From NCBI RefSeq assembly GCF_029931775.1, contig NC_079312.1, positions 133,409,872 to 133,473,871 on the forward strand: 64,000 nt of DNA, given 5' to 3'. Shown piece by piece: positions 1 through 10,748 of the stretch. Position numbers and translations under genes: made by a program. Numbering within the stretch: the stretch's first letter is position 1; the number at the start of each line of letters is the position of its first letter. This stretch comes from Euleptes europaea (Eukaryota > Chordata > Lepidosauria > Squamata > Sphaerodactylidae). A model generated the notes under the pieces. It had not been told where the DNA came from and did no database searches. It saw only the letters and a program-made list of their open reading frames with translations.

Positions 1-930
1 ATTGAGCTGAATTGCTCAGAGCTCTGTTGGCGGCCTTCCTTTTTAAAACTTCCTATATTCTTACTCCACTGTCCTCCCATGGAATTTCATCCAGGCACTT
101 AATCTTGCCGTCTACCCACTCCAACCATCTCTGAACTCTTATGGTGGCATTACTTCCCCACACGCTCTCCAGGTTCCCAGTCTGAACTCAGACTCAGATG
201 CTGAGGAGCAGATGACCGCAGACACCTTTAACATGCCCCGTGATGTGCAGAGATTTGCTGTGGGCACAGAAGGATCTAGGTTAGTGTTTTGTCAATGCTA
301 GGGTCAGGAAGCCAGGATGGAGGCGGGTCCCGCTGACAGCCAGGGAGTGGAGCCGGCGGAGTGCCCAGCAGTGAGTCATGGCTGATGGGAGTTAAATGGA
401 AACACATGCGCAACCATTTGTGGGCTTTATTTCTCATAGCACACAAAACATGGATACTTAGTAAGCACAAGCCCAGGGATGGTCCAAGCAGATGATCCAC
501 AAGACGGCCAGCACTTCCCACATCCACTGTTGCCCCTGCAGAGGTGTCCTTACGCCCAAATTCCAACAATGGTTTCATCCAGTGCCAGCCTAGCTTATAA
601 CTACATGTTCTACACATATCCTAATGCAAATCGTGAGCTGGGAAACAACCTGCAGTGGGGTTAGACAAACAATCCCGTGAATCAGTCCAACACTGAACCC
701 TCACAACTGACAATATTTGGTTTTGAAACACATTTTGATTATATGGATTTTCCCCTGTGCTAATGGGCAAAATTAGTCATACCTTGCTTACCTTCCACTT
801 CCTATGCCGAGAACTTCCAGAGGAGGAGTTAAAATTATAGTGATCTTGTTAAACATAAGTTCTGAAGAGAGATGGCACTCCCACTGTAGTGAGGCAGGTG
901 AAGCCCTTTAGGAATTCTCTGCGTGGTTAA
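1..930. other. no gene or repeat recognised
   Basis: Both strands were read here. The open frames are short, without splice context or familiar protein motifs. The last 60 bases (about 870-930) recur inverted at about 4625-4685, so that end is part of a duplicated unit. Confidence 0.5.
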
Positions 931-1135
931 TAGGGTTGCCAACCTCCAGGTACTAGCTGGAGATATCCTGCTATTAAAACTGATCTCCAGCCGATATAGA
1001 TCAGTTCACCTGGAGAAAATGGCCACTTTGGCCATTGGACTCTATGGCATTGAAGTCCCCTCCCCAAACACCTCCCTCCTCAGGCTCCGCCCAAAAAAAC
1101 TCCCGCCAGTGGCGAAGAGGGATGTGGAAACCCTA
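931..1135 (+). mobile_element. hAT-type MITE, GGTTGCC family, subfamily A
   Basis: It starts TAGGGTTGCC and ends in a decayed form of GGCAACCCTA. The flanking 8-mers gtggttaa (923-930) and gtagttaa (1136-1143) match at 7 of 8 bases, as expected for a hAT target duplication. It is non-coding; the frame that crosses it is spurious. Confidence 0.8.
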
Positions 1136-1794
1136 GTAGTTAAGGCTATTGCTTCTGAGAGCTGGCAGAGTAAAGCATGAATGTGAGCTGTCTCCTTTCT
1201 GCCCTTTTCTTATATGTCTTACAGCTGCAATAAAGATGCATTCCTGGGCATTTGTCCCTTAGTTCAATAGCTTTCTCACTGGCTGACTAAGGAAAATATC
1301 ATTTTATGTTGGGTGCAAAGTTTACATACAATCCAAATGTTTGGAGTAGTTGAGGCCAGTTTATTTGCATCTGCCCAAAGAGACATTCTAGCTCCTGCTG
1401 GGTTTAACAAAAAAAAAAGGGGGGGGGAATGAGCATCAAGCAGGATATAGAGAAGTTATGTACACACAGTGTACCAAGAGGTGAGTTGGCCAGACTGTGT
1501 TTCAATGGCTTGTGTCCCCTGCACAGTAGATTCTCTCTAGGGTTTTTCTGTTTGGAAACTCTTGTGTTGATCATCGGATATATTTGAGTATTAATTTAAA
1601 CTGATGATTACAGTTTCATCTTGCCAGGGAATCCTGGGAAGCTTAATTCCATGAGGGAGGAGTGTGGTATCTTTTAACACAATTTTCAACACTTGCACCA
1701 AACTACAATTCCCAGGATTCTTTGGAGAAAATCATGCTTATGATGTCGATGTGTGGCATCAGGCATTCTTCCTTTTCCTCTTCCACCAGTGTTA
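1136..1794. other. unassigned stretch with A/G homopolymer and an inverted motif pair
   Basis: An A-run followed by a G-run lies near 1409-1428. GGAATCCTGGGA at 1628-1639 faces ACTACAATTCCCAGGATTC at 1702-1720, an inverted pair that resembles the ZNF143/THAP11 type of sequence often carried by old repeats. An AATAAA at about 1211 has no attached gene. Nothing else was recognised. Confidence 0.4.
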
Positions 1795-2036
1795 CAGCCG
1801 GTGTGGTGTAGTAGTTAGAGTGTTGAACTAGGGCCTGGGAAACCCAGGTTCAAATCCCCACTTTGTCATGGAAACTCACTGGGTGACCTTAAGATGGTCA
1901 GACACACACTCAGTCTTATGTATTTCACAGGTTGTTGTGAGGATAAAATGGAAGACAGTAGAACAATATAAGCCACTTTGAGGTCCTCATCGGGGAGAAA
2001 GGTGGGATGTAAATGAAATAAATTAAGTAATAAAAA
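1795..2036 (+). mobile_element. tRNA-derived CORE-SINE (MIR-like)
   Basis: The head resembles a tRNA promoter (gtggtgtagtagttagagtg, then a B-box-like GGTTCAAATCC). A core follows with gtgacctt and a cacaggttgttgtgaggata block, typical of MIR/CORE-SINEs, and it ends in an A-rich tail. Six more copies lie in the window. Confidence 0.75.
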
Positions 2037-3800
2037 ATACTATGCATACCATCAGTGCCAGAAGTGCCATAAGAGTTAGAAAGCAATTTATTTGTTATTG
2101 CATTATAGTGCAATCTATTGCCACAATCTACTAGTTCCTCTGAATTCCCAGCTTTCATTTTTAAAAGTAGGTATCTAGCCCTTTTCATTGTGGAGATATA
2201 AGAGGAAAGGTACAGCAGCTTTTGTCCAGATTGTCTGGAAAGGAATAGGAAGAGGAAGCTACAAGATGGCTGAAGCGGCGAGAGGGGTTCACTGCTCAGT
2301 CTATCATGTGGATGCTCCATTGCTGCTGCAATAGCAATGAAAGAGAATTGTTCCTTTGTAAATACAGCCTTATATTGGATTCACACTCGATATTACACTG
2401 GTGTAATTCGTCTCCTGAATTTTTTTGTCCACACACAGGAAACATGAATGGAATACAACTAAGCCTGTAAGAGGCCAAGTTGTGTGACTCTTTGAATGAG
2501 ATGGGATAGCTCCTTGCTACCTTATTATTCACTAAATGGGAATCACATGCTGAGGCAGCCTATGTTGCCAGAATAAATGACAGACAGACCTCCTGTATGT
2601 TCCTTGTGTGGCACCAACACAGCTATTATGGTTTTACTTCTTTACAAGGCATTTGTAGGAACTCAGAGTCGAGAGCCCCAGACTTTTTATCCTACAGCAG
2701 TTGTGGTAGGGCTTTCTGGTCTAAAGTGCTGACAGCGGTCATGTAATGGCCTCCCACCTGAACAATGCAATCAGCTCTTAAAATGCTGATCTTGCTCAGG
2801 AAATGACAAATTTCCTCTCAGCGTGGCAGTCTGTTTGAGGCAGAGATGGAAACTTCTGTAGAAATTAAGACTCAACACCCCCCAAACCCACCCCCAGCAG
2901 CGCAGCCTGTCAAGGAGTCATGAGATCATCACCACCCAGCACATAAATGCATTTGGAAAATAACTGATCAGAACTTGGGCTGAAAACACCCTGGTTTTTA
3001 ACTTTGGAAAGCTGACTAACCCAAGTGAAGTGACAGTGCAACCTTTGACTTTCAGACTCCAACCAACCAGGTCAGTTCTGGCTACTATTCTGGTGCGGTT
3101 GCAGCGTCTACACTCTGTGTTTCTTCTGTTTCCACAACTGCTTCCTTAGGGTGCCAAAAGGGAGGGAGAAGAACAACTCAGTAGAAACAAACCAAACACA
3201 GAGAGGTCTCCCCCAATCACACTGGTGATTGACTGGCCAAGGAAGGGAGTACTTTCACACATAAAATGGGAATTGGTGTTTACAGAAATAGAGCATTTGA
3301 GCAAAGGTAGGTGGAACTCATGCTCTCCTGTGCTTTATCTCACTGTGCTATCCAGGCAAGCCTGCCAGCTGTTTAATGGATAAATAAGACAAGTTAGACT
3401 CAGGCTGGAAGAAATATGCTAAAATCAATTAATCTTAGCATAGTATTCTTGGGTGTGTGCAGAGTTTAGTGCTGTTTTCTTTTTGTGTTTCAAAATAGCT
3501 CCCCTTCATCAGGATCCTGGCACCGAGGGGGGGATGAAGGAAAGAAGTCACTGCCAACTCTGCATGCCCATTCTAGGAGGGGAGAGTTTCAATGGACTAT
3601 AAAACAGGAATGCTTTGTCCTGTGTATCTGCAATTTTGTAGAGAAAATCTCCTTGGTGGGAGCTACAATCACAGATAATTTTATCCCAACTAGATTGCAG
3701 ATGAAGATCTGGAAATGTGTTATAACTTTCATTGCATCTAAGAGAAGACTTCTTTTATCCACCTGAATTTAAGAAAGAGGCTCCTCTTAAGTACACTCTC
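2037..3800. other. unassigned intergenic stretch
   Basis: Only short open frames are present, none with a recognisable domain or paired splice sites. No repeat of a family seen elsewhere in the window was noticed. Confidence 0.45.
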
Positions 3801-4006
3801 TAGGGTTGCCAATCTCCAGGTACTAGCTGGAGATCTCCTGCTATTACAACTGATCTCCAGCCGACAGAGATCAGTTCACCTGGAGAAAATGGCTGCTTTG
3901 CAATTGGACTCTATAGCATTGAAGTTCCTCCCCTCCCCAAACTCTGCCTTACTCAGGCTCTGCCCCAAAAACTCTGCCAGTGGCAAAGAGGGACCTGGCA
4001 ACCCTA
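3801..4006 (+). mobile_element. hAT-type MITE, GGTTGCC family, subfamily A
   Basis: Complete copy with TAGGGTTGCC and AACCCTA ends and a perfect 8-bp duplication acactctc (3793-3800 and 4007-4014). It is one of the copies that fixes the true ends of the family. Confidence 0.9.
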
Positions 4007-4085
4007 ACACTCTCTGAGAATTTCATCCCAATTAAGTAAATGGATGGGGAAGTCAGGGTGAGAAAGTGCTTCCCTCTGAAACAAA

Positions 4086-4298
4086 TATAGTGGTTTAGTG
4101 CTGGACTAGGATCTGGGAGACCCAGATTCAAATTCCCATTCTGCAATGTAAGCTTGCTGGGTGACCTTGGGCTAATCACATATTCTCAGCCTAACCTACT
4201 TCACAAGGTTATTGTGAAGATAAATGGAGGAGTGTGAGTTATATAAGCAGCTTTGGGTTCCCACTGGCGAGAAAGGCAAGGTATTTATATATGTAGCC
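4086..4298 (+). mobile_element. tRNA-derived CORE-SINE (MIR-like)
   Basis: It shows the head gtggtttagtgctggactag, a B-box-like segment, the core gtgaccttgggctaatcac, a cacaaggttattgtgaagat block and an AT-rich tail. It is the same family as the copy at 1795-2036. Confidence 0.75.
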
Positions 4299-4417
4299 TG
4301 TATCCCAGGCCCTGTGTTTTTAACAATTTTACTGTGTACACCTTGAAATAAATGTAATTATTTTGTTATATTGTTCAGTTCGTAGCTCAACCTTTTAAGC
4401 TTTGTCTGTCCCCCTAC

Positions 4418-4624
4418 TAGGGTTGCCAAATCTCTCTTCACCATCAGCAGGAGGTTTTTGGGGCAGAGCTTGAGGAGGGCAGTGTTTGGAGAGGAGAGGG
4501 ACTTCAATGCCATAGAGTCCAATGGCCAAAGTGGCCATTTTCTCCAGGTGAACTGATTTATCGGTTGGAGATCAGTTTTAATAGCAGGAGATCTCCAGCT
4601 AGTACCTGGAGGCTGGCAACCCTA
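4418..4624 (-). mobile_element. hAT-type MITE, GGTTGCC family, subfamily A
   Basis: Inverted copy with both terminal repeats recognisable. No target duplication is evident. With the flanking 4625-4685 it forms an inverted partner of 870-1135, including about 60 bp outside the MITE. Confidence 0.8.
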
Positions 4625-4721
4625 TTAACCACGCAGAGAACTCCTAAAGGGCTTCACCTGCCTCACTACAGTGGGAGTGCCATATAAGTGGCTTTCCACT
4701 GCTAGCAATGTGCAGGGTAGT
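4625..4721. repeat. spacer shared between MITE copies
   Basis: The first part (about 4625-4685) is the inverted equivalent of about 870-930. The second part (about 4680-4721, ccatataagtggctttccac and on) recurs inverted at about 36971-37015, again next to a MITE. The segment is either part of a longer transposon or was copied together with the MITEs. Confidence 0.55.
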
Positions 4722-4805
4722 TAGGGTTACCAGGTCCCTCTTTGCCACCCGCGGGAGGTTTTTGGGGCGGAGCCTGAGGAGGGCAGGGACTTCAATGCCC
4801 TAGAG

Positions 4806-5373
4806 CAGTGGTCAGCAAACTCACCAGTCAACAGAGCCAAACATCAACAGCACAACGATTGAGATTTCCCTTGAAAGCCACCTAGGCTCCGCCCCCTTTC
4901 CCCTCAACCCGAGGCTATAAAGATCCCTTCCCCTGCACCTCTTCCTCTCCTTGCCAGGAGAGTTGTCTCAGAGGGTGGGGGCCTCGTCGTTGCCCTCCCC
5001 TGGCTCTTCCGCCCGCCCTCAGCCCGTCTTGCGTGGGGTGGGTCTTTCCTTCAGTTGTCTCCTCTCCGCGCCTGTTCCCCCCACTGTCCCGCCAACCGTT
5101 TCCTGGTGGGAGCTGGGACTGGAGCCGCGCTGACCCCTCTGCCTCCCCGGCGCCTCCCTCCGCCATCGCGCTCCCCCCTCCGCCTGCCAGCTGATGGGCG
5201 GGCTGTTCGGCCCCGGGGACCCAGCTGGTGGGCCAGCCTGGGGGCCAGCAGGAACTGTGGCCGCCCGGGCCCCGGGGGAGACTAAGCAGCAGGCACGGCG
5301 CCCAGGGGCAGAGCCACACCCAAGGGGCCAAAGAGCCACATGCGGCTTGCAAGCCGCGGTTTGCCGACCACTG
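4806..5373. mobile_element. GC-rich non-autonomous hAT element
   Basis: Terminal inverted repeats are CAGTGGTCAGCAAACT and GTTTGCCGACCACTG, flanked by a perfect 8-bp duplication ccctagag (4798-4805 and 5374-5381). The interior is about 0.57 kb, very GC-rich, and contains several overlapping open frames of 60-145 codons on both strands that look like base-composition artefacts. No transposase motif is visible. Confidence 0.85.
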
Positions 5374-5485
5374 CCCTAGAGTCCAATTGCCAAAGCGGCC
5401 ATTTTCTCCAGGTGAACTGATCTCAATCGGCTGGAGATCAGTTGTAATAGCAGGAGATCTCCAGCTAGTACCTGGAAGTTAGCAA

Positions 5486-5879
5486 AAAATAGAGCAGGAG
5501 CAGATAATTTGTTTTTGAACTACCCATAGGGAGCTTTTGAATAAAGGAAAGAACTTATGTAAAAATGAAGGAATATACCAACTGGTAAACTAAAGGGTCT
5601 GAAGAGGAACTGAAGAAGAAAGAAAAGCCGTCTTCCTCTTCTACCTGGCATCTGAAACAAGAATTCATATATGATTAGTCTTTTATAGACAATATTGTTA
5701 ACTAAGAGTAAAAACAAAATATTTATTATACTTATCTGATATAAGAAAGATCTTGTACCTTTTTGATACTTTGTATGTGTACACTAGTTGGTGGATTGTA
5801 TAGTTTGTAGGGGTGTGTTGACAATTTTTGTAACAAAGAATTTGCATCTATATTGTGACTGTATTTTTTGGGTTTTAAC
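5486..5879. mobile_element. 394-bp insert with a 17-bp target duplication
   Basis: The 17-mer tacctggaagttRgcaa, part of the host MITE, stands on both sides (5469-5485 and 5880-5896) with one mismatch. A duplication this long suggests LINE-type target-primed insertion. The insert is AT-rich, has no clear poly-A tail and its family was not recognised. Confidence 0.6.
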
Positions 5880-5901
5880 TACCTGGAAGTTGGCAACTCT
5901 A

Positions 5902-7334
5902 TCCCCTACCTAACCAAAATGGATGTTTACTTTTGCATGTGCACAAATTGCTTTGGAATTAGTGGTGATTTATTCTTCATTTACTAAGTTACACCAAATA
6001 CACAGGGTGTCTTCCAGGGTTCTGTGTGTACTAACATCCAATGCATATTGCATGTGACCCTCTGAGCTTTGGAGAAAGGGTGGAAGATTCCATGAGGCGA
6101 ACGGCAAGCCCTCCACCCATGGCGTGAAGGAGATCTTGCTTTCCACGGAGTATATGTATGCCAGAAATGGCAGGACTATCTCATTGCCTTGCTTCATCTT
6201 ACCCATCTCCCTTAGGCAACGCCCCCTGTTTCATATCCACCCTAGAAACTGTGCAGTCTGTTTTCCTCACTAATGTAGAGTTGTTTGCCTCACCCTTTTA
6301 CAAATCCTCTCACATATTGTAGTTACCCTATTTACCCAAAAGGAAGACAACCCTGAATGTAAGACAATAAAAAAACCTTTTAAAAAGTTGTAATTTTTTA
6401 TTGTTGTACATAACTGTAATTTGCATGCAAATTTAAGATGGCCCTCTTTTTTTCATAACAGCATGTGTGGAGGAAAACTGAGTCTTCGGTCATTTATGCA
6501 TGGGAGTTTTACCTGAGGTTTGTTGCTCGCTGGACCCACACTTGGGAATCTCTGCACCAACAGCCTCCAAGCTCAAATCAAGTCCCGCTCCTTTAAATGC
6601 TGCTTTGTAATTGGCTTACTTCAAAGTGCTCACTGTGAGAGAACCCCCCCAAACCCAATTGCTGCATACAAAAGCTTTTTAAGAACAAAAAACTGAGCAA
6701 TCTGAAAGAAGGAAGGGGAGAGAAATCCAAGCTTCGGTTTCAAAAAGCCTTTATTTTGCTCAGAAAGAGCCCCAAGGAAGCAGGAGGCATTTGAATTCCT
6801 GCCTCTTTACACGCTACTTTGTGATCGGCTGTGAGAGAAGCCAAGCTTCTGTGTCCAGTACTGGTAGTAACAACGCCCACTCATTATGGCTTGGACTGCA
6901 TTGCAGCTTGCAGACACACAATTATGTGTAAGGTATTATACTAAAAATATGAGTGCACACCGATGAAATAGCCGTTTGTGCATTGATTGTAGTCGAATTA
7001 TTTATTATTTTGTGAAACTTCTTATTGTTCACGTTCATTGTGAAATTGACATGGAGTCGACCAATCAAGGCTTCAGGGTCATTACCACCAGTTCTTTCCG
7101 CCTGGAGTCTTTAAACAACATACCACGTCTTCAGCCCTTTGGGGACTTTCTTTTGCCTTATGGCAATTTGTTTGTGAGGCTTCTTGTTGACTTGTTATAC
7201 CAGTATATTAGTATTTCTATTGTATTTCTTTGCAAGTCTCTGCACGGACTATATTATATTACTTGATACTGGTTACCCTTGTTTATGTGAATCGTGTCTC
7301 TGGTGATTATTTGATTCCTATACTGATTTTGTAC
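5902..7334. other. unassigned AT-rich stretch
   Basis: A short segment near 6328-6440 (ccctatttacccaaaaggaa and on) resembles one end of a degraded DNA-transposon MITE. The 96-codon frame at 6976-7266 has no recognisable domain, and its AT-rich, hydrophobic composition argues against a gene. Confidence 0.4.
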
Positions 7335-7497
7335 AACCTCTAGGTGGTGGCTGGAGATCTCCTGCTATTACAACTGGTCTCCAGGTGATAGAGATCAGTT
7401 CCACTGGAGAAAATGGCAGCTTTGGCCATTGGACTCTATGGCATTGAAGTGTCTCCTCTCTCCAAACCCCGCCCTCCTCAGGCTCCACCCCCACAAT
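7335..7497 (+). mobile_element. truncated MITE of the GGTTGCC family
   Basis: The internal palindromic core and the ctcctcaggctccacccc segment are present, but both terminal repeats are missing. Confidence 0.6.
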
Positions 7498-7841
7498 CAC
7501 TGATTAATGGCTGAGAGGCCCTGATTAATGGTCCAACAGCCAGATAAAGGGAGAGGCTTGATTTCTTTTGTGAGTTATTGTTGTCCTCGGTGATCGTGAT
7601 GAAATTAAGGTATGGTCCTGCTCTTTCTACTAGCTTTCATTCTTTTGGATGCTAATGTGCCGAAACTCTATTTCTGAGCCTTCTGTGCCTAATAGACAAG
7701 AGGCTGGTTCCATGTCTTGATGGTGGAGGAAGAGAGAGAAAGACAATGCAAGAAAATGGAGACTTGACAGCAACACCTTGTGAGCCACTATTTAATATAC
7801 TACAATTATAAATGTAGACAAGAAGGTCAAAGAGAGTGTGA

Positions 7842-8370
7842 ATGAATAACAAAATGGCACTTATTTCCAAGCTAGGTTTGAGTGACATTATAGCATTGGA
7901 GGGAAAATATTATACAAAAAAAGTTGTTGCTGAGCTATACAAGTATTCCTGGATGAGTGATTCAGTAAGACCAGCACAGTTCTACTATGTAAGGGGAAAC
8001 TTTAGCTCAGTTGATAGATTATATAAAATTATTAAGAAAGAACACATGAAATAAACCCAGTATTCCAACTGGGAAGGCTTGAGTAAAGGTCAGCAAAAGG
8101 TTCATAACCCATTTACGTGAAAGGATTTCCTACACTTTCCATGCATTACAGCAAAAAAGTTTGGAAGACTATTGATCTATGACAAAAATGTTGGCAACAT
8201 GATGAGGTGAGCTGCAGAGACGTTTATGATGAAGGATCACTACCTCTGAAATGTGTTGCAAAAATGATTAGAGAGGAAATGGTTGAGCAGACAGCGCTTT
8301 TAATGGACCATTTGAGAATGACTGCCAAATTAAATCTCTACCCTAAGCACTGTGTGCTGTTCTGAACGTG
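7842..8370 (+). pseudogene. decayed coding-like segment, possibly from a DNA transposon
   Basis: The frame at 7842-8054 encodes 70 residues beginning MNNKMALISKLGLSDIIALE, followed by a YYTKKVVAELYK segment. From memory this resembles a domain seen in many vertebrate and invertebrate transposon-related proteins (pattern: AKLSxGDxxALEAKYHxxCLxxLY). Downstream at about 8195-8370, in another frame, comes CRDVYDEGSLPLKCVAKMIR and a further 30 or so codons. Stops separate the two parts, so this is at best a fossil. The family assignment is tentative and no terminal repeats were found. Confidence 0.3.
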
Positions 8371-8589
8371 AATCTTTGTGACACCAACATCAGTGACAAG
8401 GGTGGCATGATCACTCAACCAGCTCTTAAAATATCACAGCTTTGTGCATGTATGTTTTTGCAAAGTTTTTTTTAGACAACTGGAAATAAAGTGAGACACC
8501 AGACTAACAAAGAAGTAAACTTGCGAGAGTCCAAATATTGAGGGGGGGAAAAGAAAAATGGAAATAATGGAGATATTAGATAATTTATG

Positions 8590-9110
8590 AACTGGATGCA
8601 AAGAATTTATACAAAGCAGCATGTTAGAACATTAATAAATGGATCCTTGACTGAAAAAAATTGAAATAGCAAAAGGTACAAGACAAAGGTGTCCGATATC
8701 ACCAATGCTATTTATCTTAGCAATTGAAATATTAGCTATAAAAATCAGGCCAGATACAAGGATTTCTGGAGTAAAAAAAGATAAAGAGGAATATAACATA
8801 AAAAGCTATGCAGATGATGTTGTAATATCAATAACACAACCATAGTGTTGCCAACTGCCAGGAAGTAGCAGGAGATCTGCTAATTTAACTGATCTCCAGC
8901 CGATAGAGATCAGATCACCTGGAGAAAAATGGCCGCTTTGGCAATTGAACTCTATGGCATTGAAGTCCCTCCCCTCCCCAAGCCCCGCCCTCTTCAGGCT
9001 CCACCCCCAAAATCTCCCGCCGGTTGCAAAGAGGGACCTGGCAACACTACACAACCGGATGATTCTTTAAAATACACAATGAGGCAAATAAACAGAGAAA
9101 GATGAAATAG
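8590..9110 (+). mobile_element. L1-clade LINE reverse transcriptase fragment, split by a MITE
   Basis: Bases about 8665-8842 translate to an L1-type RT stretch with GTRQRCPISPMLF and the catalytic box SYADDVVIS, continuous until a MITE inserts at 8843. The frame resumes briefly after 9057. Upstream from about 8590 the weaker match NWMQRIYTKQ is visible. It is 5'- and 3'-truncated and has no endonuclease or ORF1 remnants nearby. Confidence 0.75.
8843..9049 (+). mobile_element. hAT-type MITE inserted in an L1 fragment
   Basis: Ends TAGTGTTGCC and GGCAACACTA; flanking 8-mers cacaacca (8835-8842) and cacaaccg (9050-9057) match at 7 of 8. The insertion interrupts the L1 RT frame just after its YADD box, so the L1 copy is older. 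Confidence 0.85.
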
Positions 9111-10700
9111 TGAGGGAGGGGAAAATGAGCTGCCCCCCAGAAGTCCTTGCAGGTTCCCGCTTCTATCTATCTGTATTTACTTATAGCAGATTGACAGTTC
9201 TTCTTGCTTTTTCTTAAAAGGCAAAATGTCTTTGTGTTCATTTTCTTTTCCCCCAGGTGGTTGCAAATTCCATTGTATGGAAGATCATTTGATGCAACAA
9301 ACAGGTAATGTGTGAAATTTTGTGAAGGGTGAATTGAGCCTATAAATCATTATTTCATATAATTTGACATGATAAACTGCAAAAAAGTATAGTTTCTTAT
9401 GATAAGGACTTTGATCATTTTCTCTGGTTGCAGATTTGTTTGCTTCAGTTGCAATTTTTTAATAATTAACAGATATGAGGAAACTTTGCTATAACTGACA
9501 GAACAGGAGAAGAATGGCTAAAGAGTCGATTAAATCCATATTTTGATCAATGTGCTTGATAGCATTTCATGGACAAGATCTCGTGCCAGTAGCTAAAGAA
9601 CTACCACAGATTTTGTGCCAACAATCAATTGCCTTGTGCCTCTGTTTTATGAAGACAGCTTCAAGAGCTGTGGCATGCAGAGAAAATGATTAAATGTACC
9701 ATGCTGTGTTTTAATGGAACTCACAACCCAGTAATTGCAAAGGATCATTGTACTCCTTGGCAAAATTGATAAAATTGAATTGACCTGAATTTAATGAAGA
9801 CAATCAGTTTCTCAGAATGTTTGGTACTTTTATTATAGTGCAAATTTTCTTTTGAGTAGCTGGGCATTGGGGACAAGTTATTTTCAAGGTGGTATTAAAA
9901 GTGCTAGAATATGTAGTGTGGATATTTGTAGTCACCAAGGCAAGAAGAGAAGGCTACTGCTTTGGCAGATTACCAGTTTCTGAATGAAAGATATTAAAAA
10001 GACAATGCATCAGGTGAGTTTATGGTGTTCCAGGTGATCCAAAGAAAGTTATGTTCAAATCCTGAATGACATGACTGAAACTTGAAGACCTCTTGCTGTT
10101 TTTCTTCCATTTCCTCAAAGAATGTAATTACTGCTCGTATCATGACAGTCTGAGGGAGATGTTCCTTCCTGTGTTTTTCCTCCTTAACAGTTATCACTCT
10201 GCACAGTGTAGGTCATCTAGAAGTGCTGTAGGGAACAGACCAGGCTGTAAGATATCTATATTGCGTTCAACTATGTCCAGATGTTCATAAAATAGTATCT
10301 TCCCAGCAATACGTTTAGACCAAACACATGACCAAAATAGTGCCAGTCAAATGTGATGATGGAGCAACACAGAGAAAGCTGGATGGCTGGTGGTCCAGAG
10401 AGGTACAAATTAACTGAGCAATTTGATAGTTATATTCATTCAATCAATAACAGAGGAAGATTCCAGTTAACCCCAGCAACAATGCAAGTTATTTTAATCT
10501 AAACTCATACATAGCTTCAAACTGTTGGATGATTCATTAATGGAAACTGGTCAAGGCCTTATTTTGACAGTGGGACCTCTGAAGTTTCTGAGATACTCGT
10601 TTCTCCATAAGGGACTGGTAAACAAGAATACTGGATGGCATTTGGAAGATCAGTCATAGCAACCGAAGGGGTCAGGATCTGGGATGGAAGGCCAAACTGT

Positions 10701-10748
<48 letters not shown>

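Larger units (their letters stand above)
4722..5901 (-). mobile_element. hAT-type MITE split by two later insertions
   Basis: The MITE starts TAGGGTTACC at 4722 and ends GGCAACTCTA at 5901. It is interrupted by a GC-rich hAT element (4806-5373) and by a 394-bp insert (5486-5879). Without them the remaining pieces read through as one normal family member of about 0.2 kb. The outer target duplication is not preserved. Confidence 0.75.

Noticed and set aside
1146-1290. LTR-like tail with AATAAA at about 1211
   Set aside because: No matching start, no duplication and no related copy.
1702-1720. ZNF143-type promoter element
   Set aside because: The motif is here but without CpG island or gene, and with an inverted partner nearby. 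It is more likely part of an old repeat.
4915-5352. Overlapping open frames up to 145 codons on both strands
   Set aside because: They lie wholly inside a GC-rich hAT element with terminal repeats and an 8-bp duplication; proline/glycine/alanine-rich composition with no domain.
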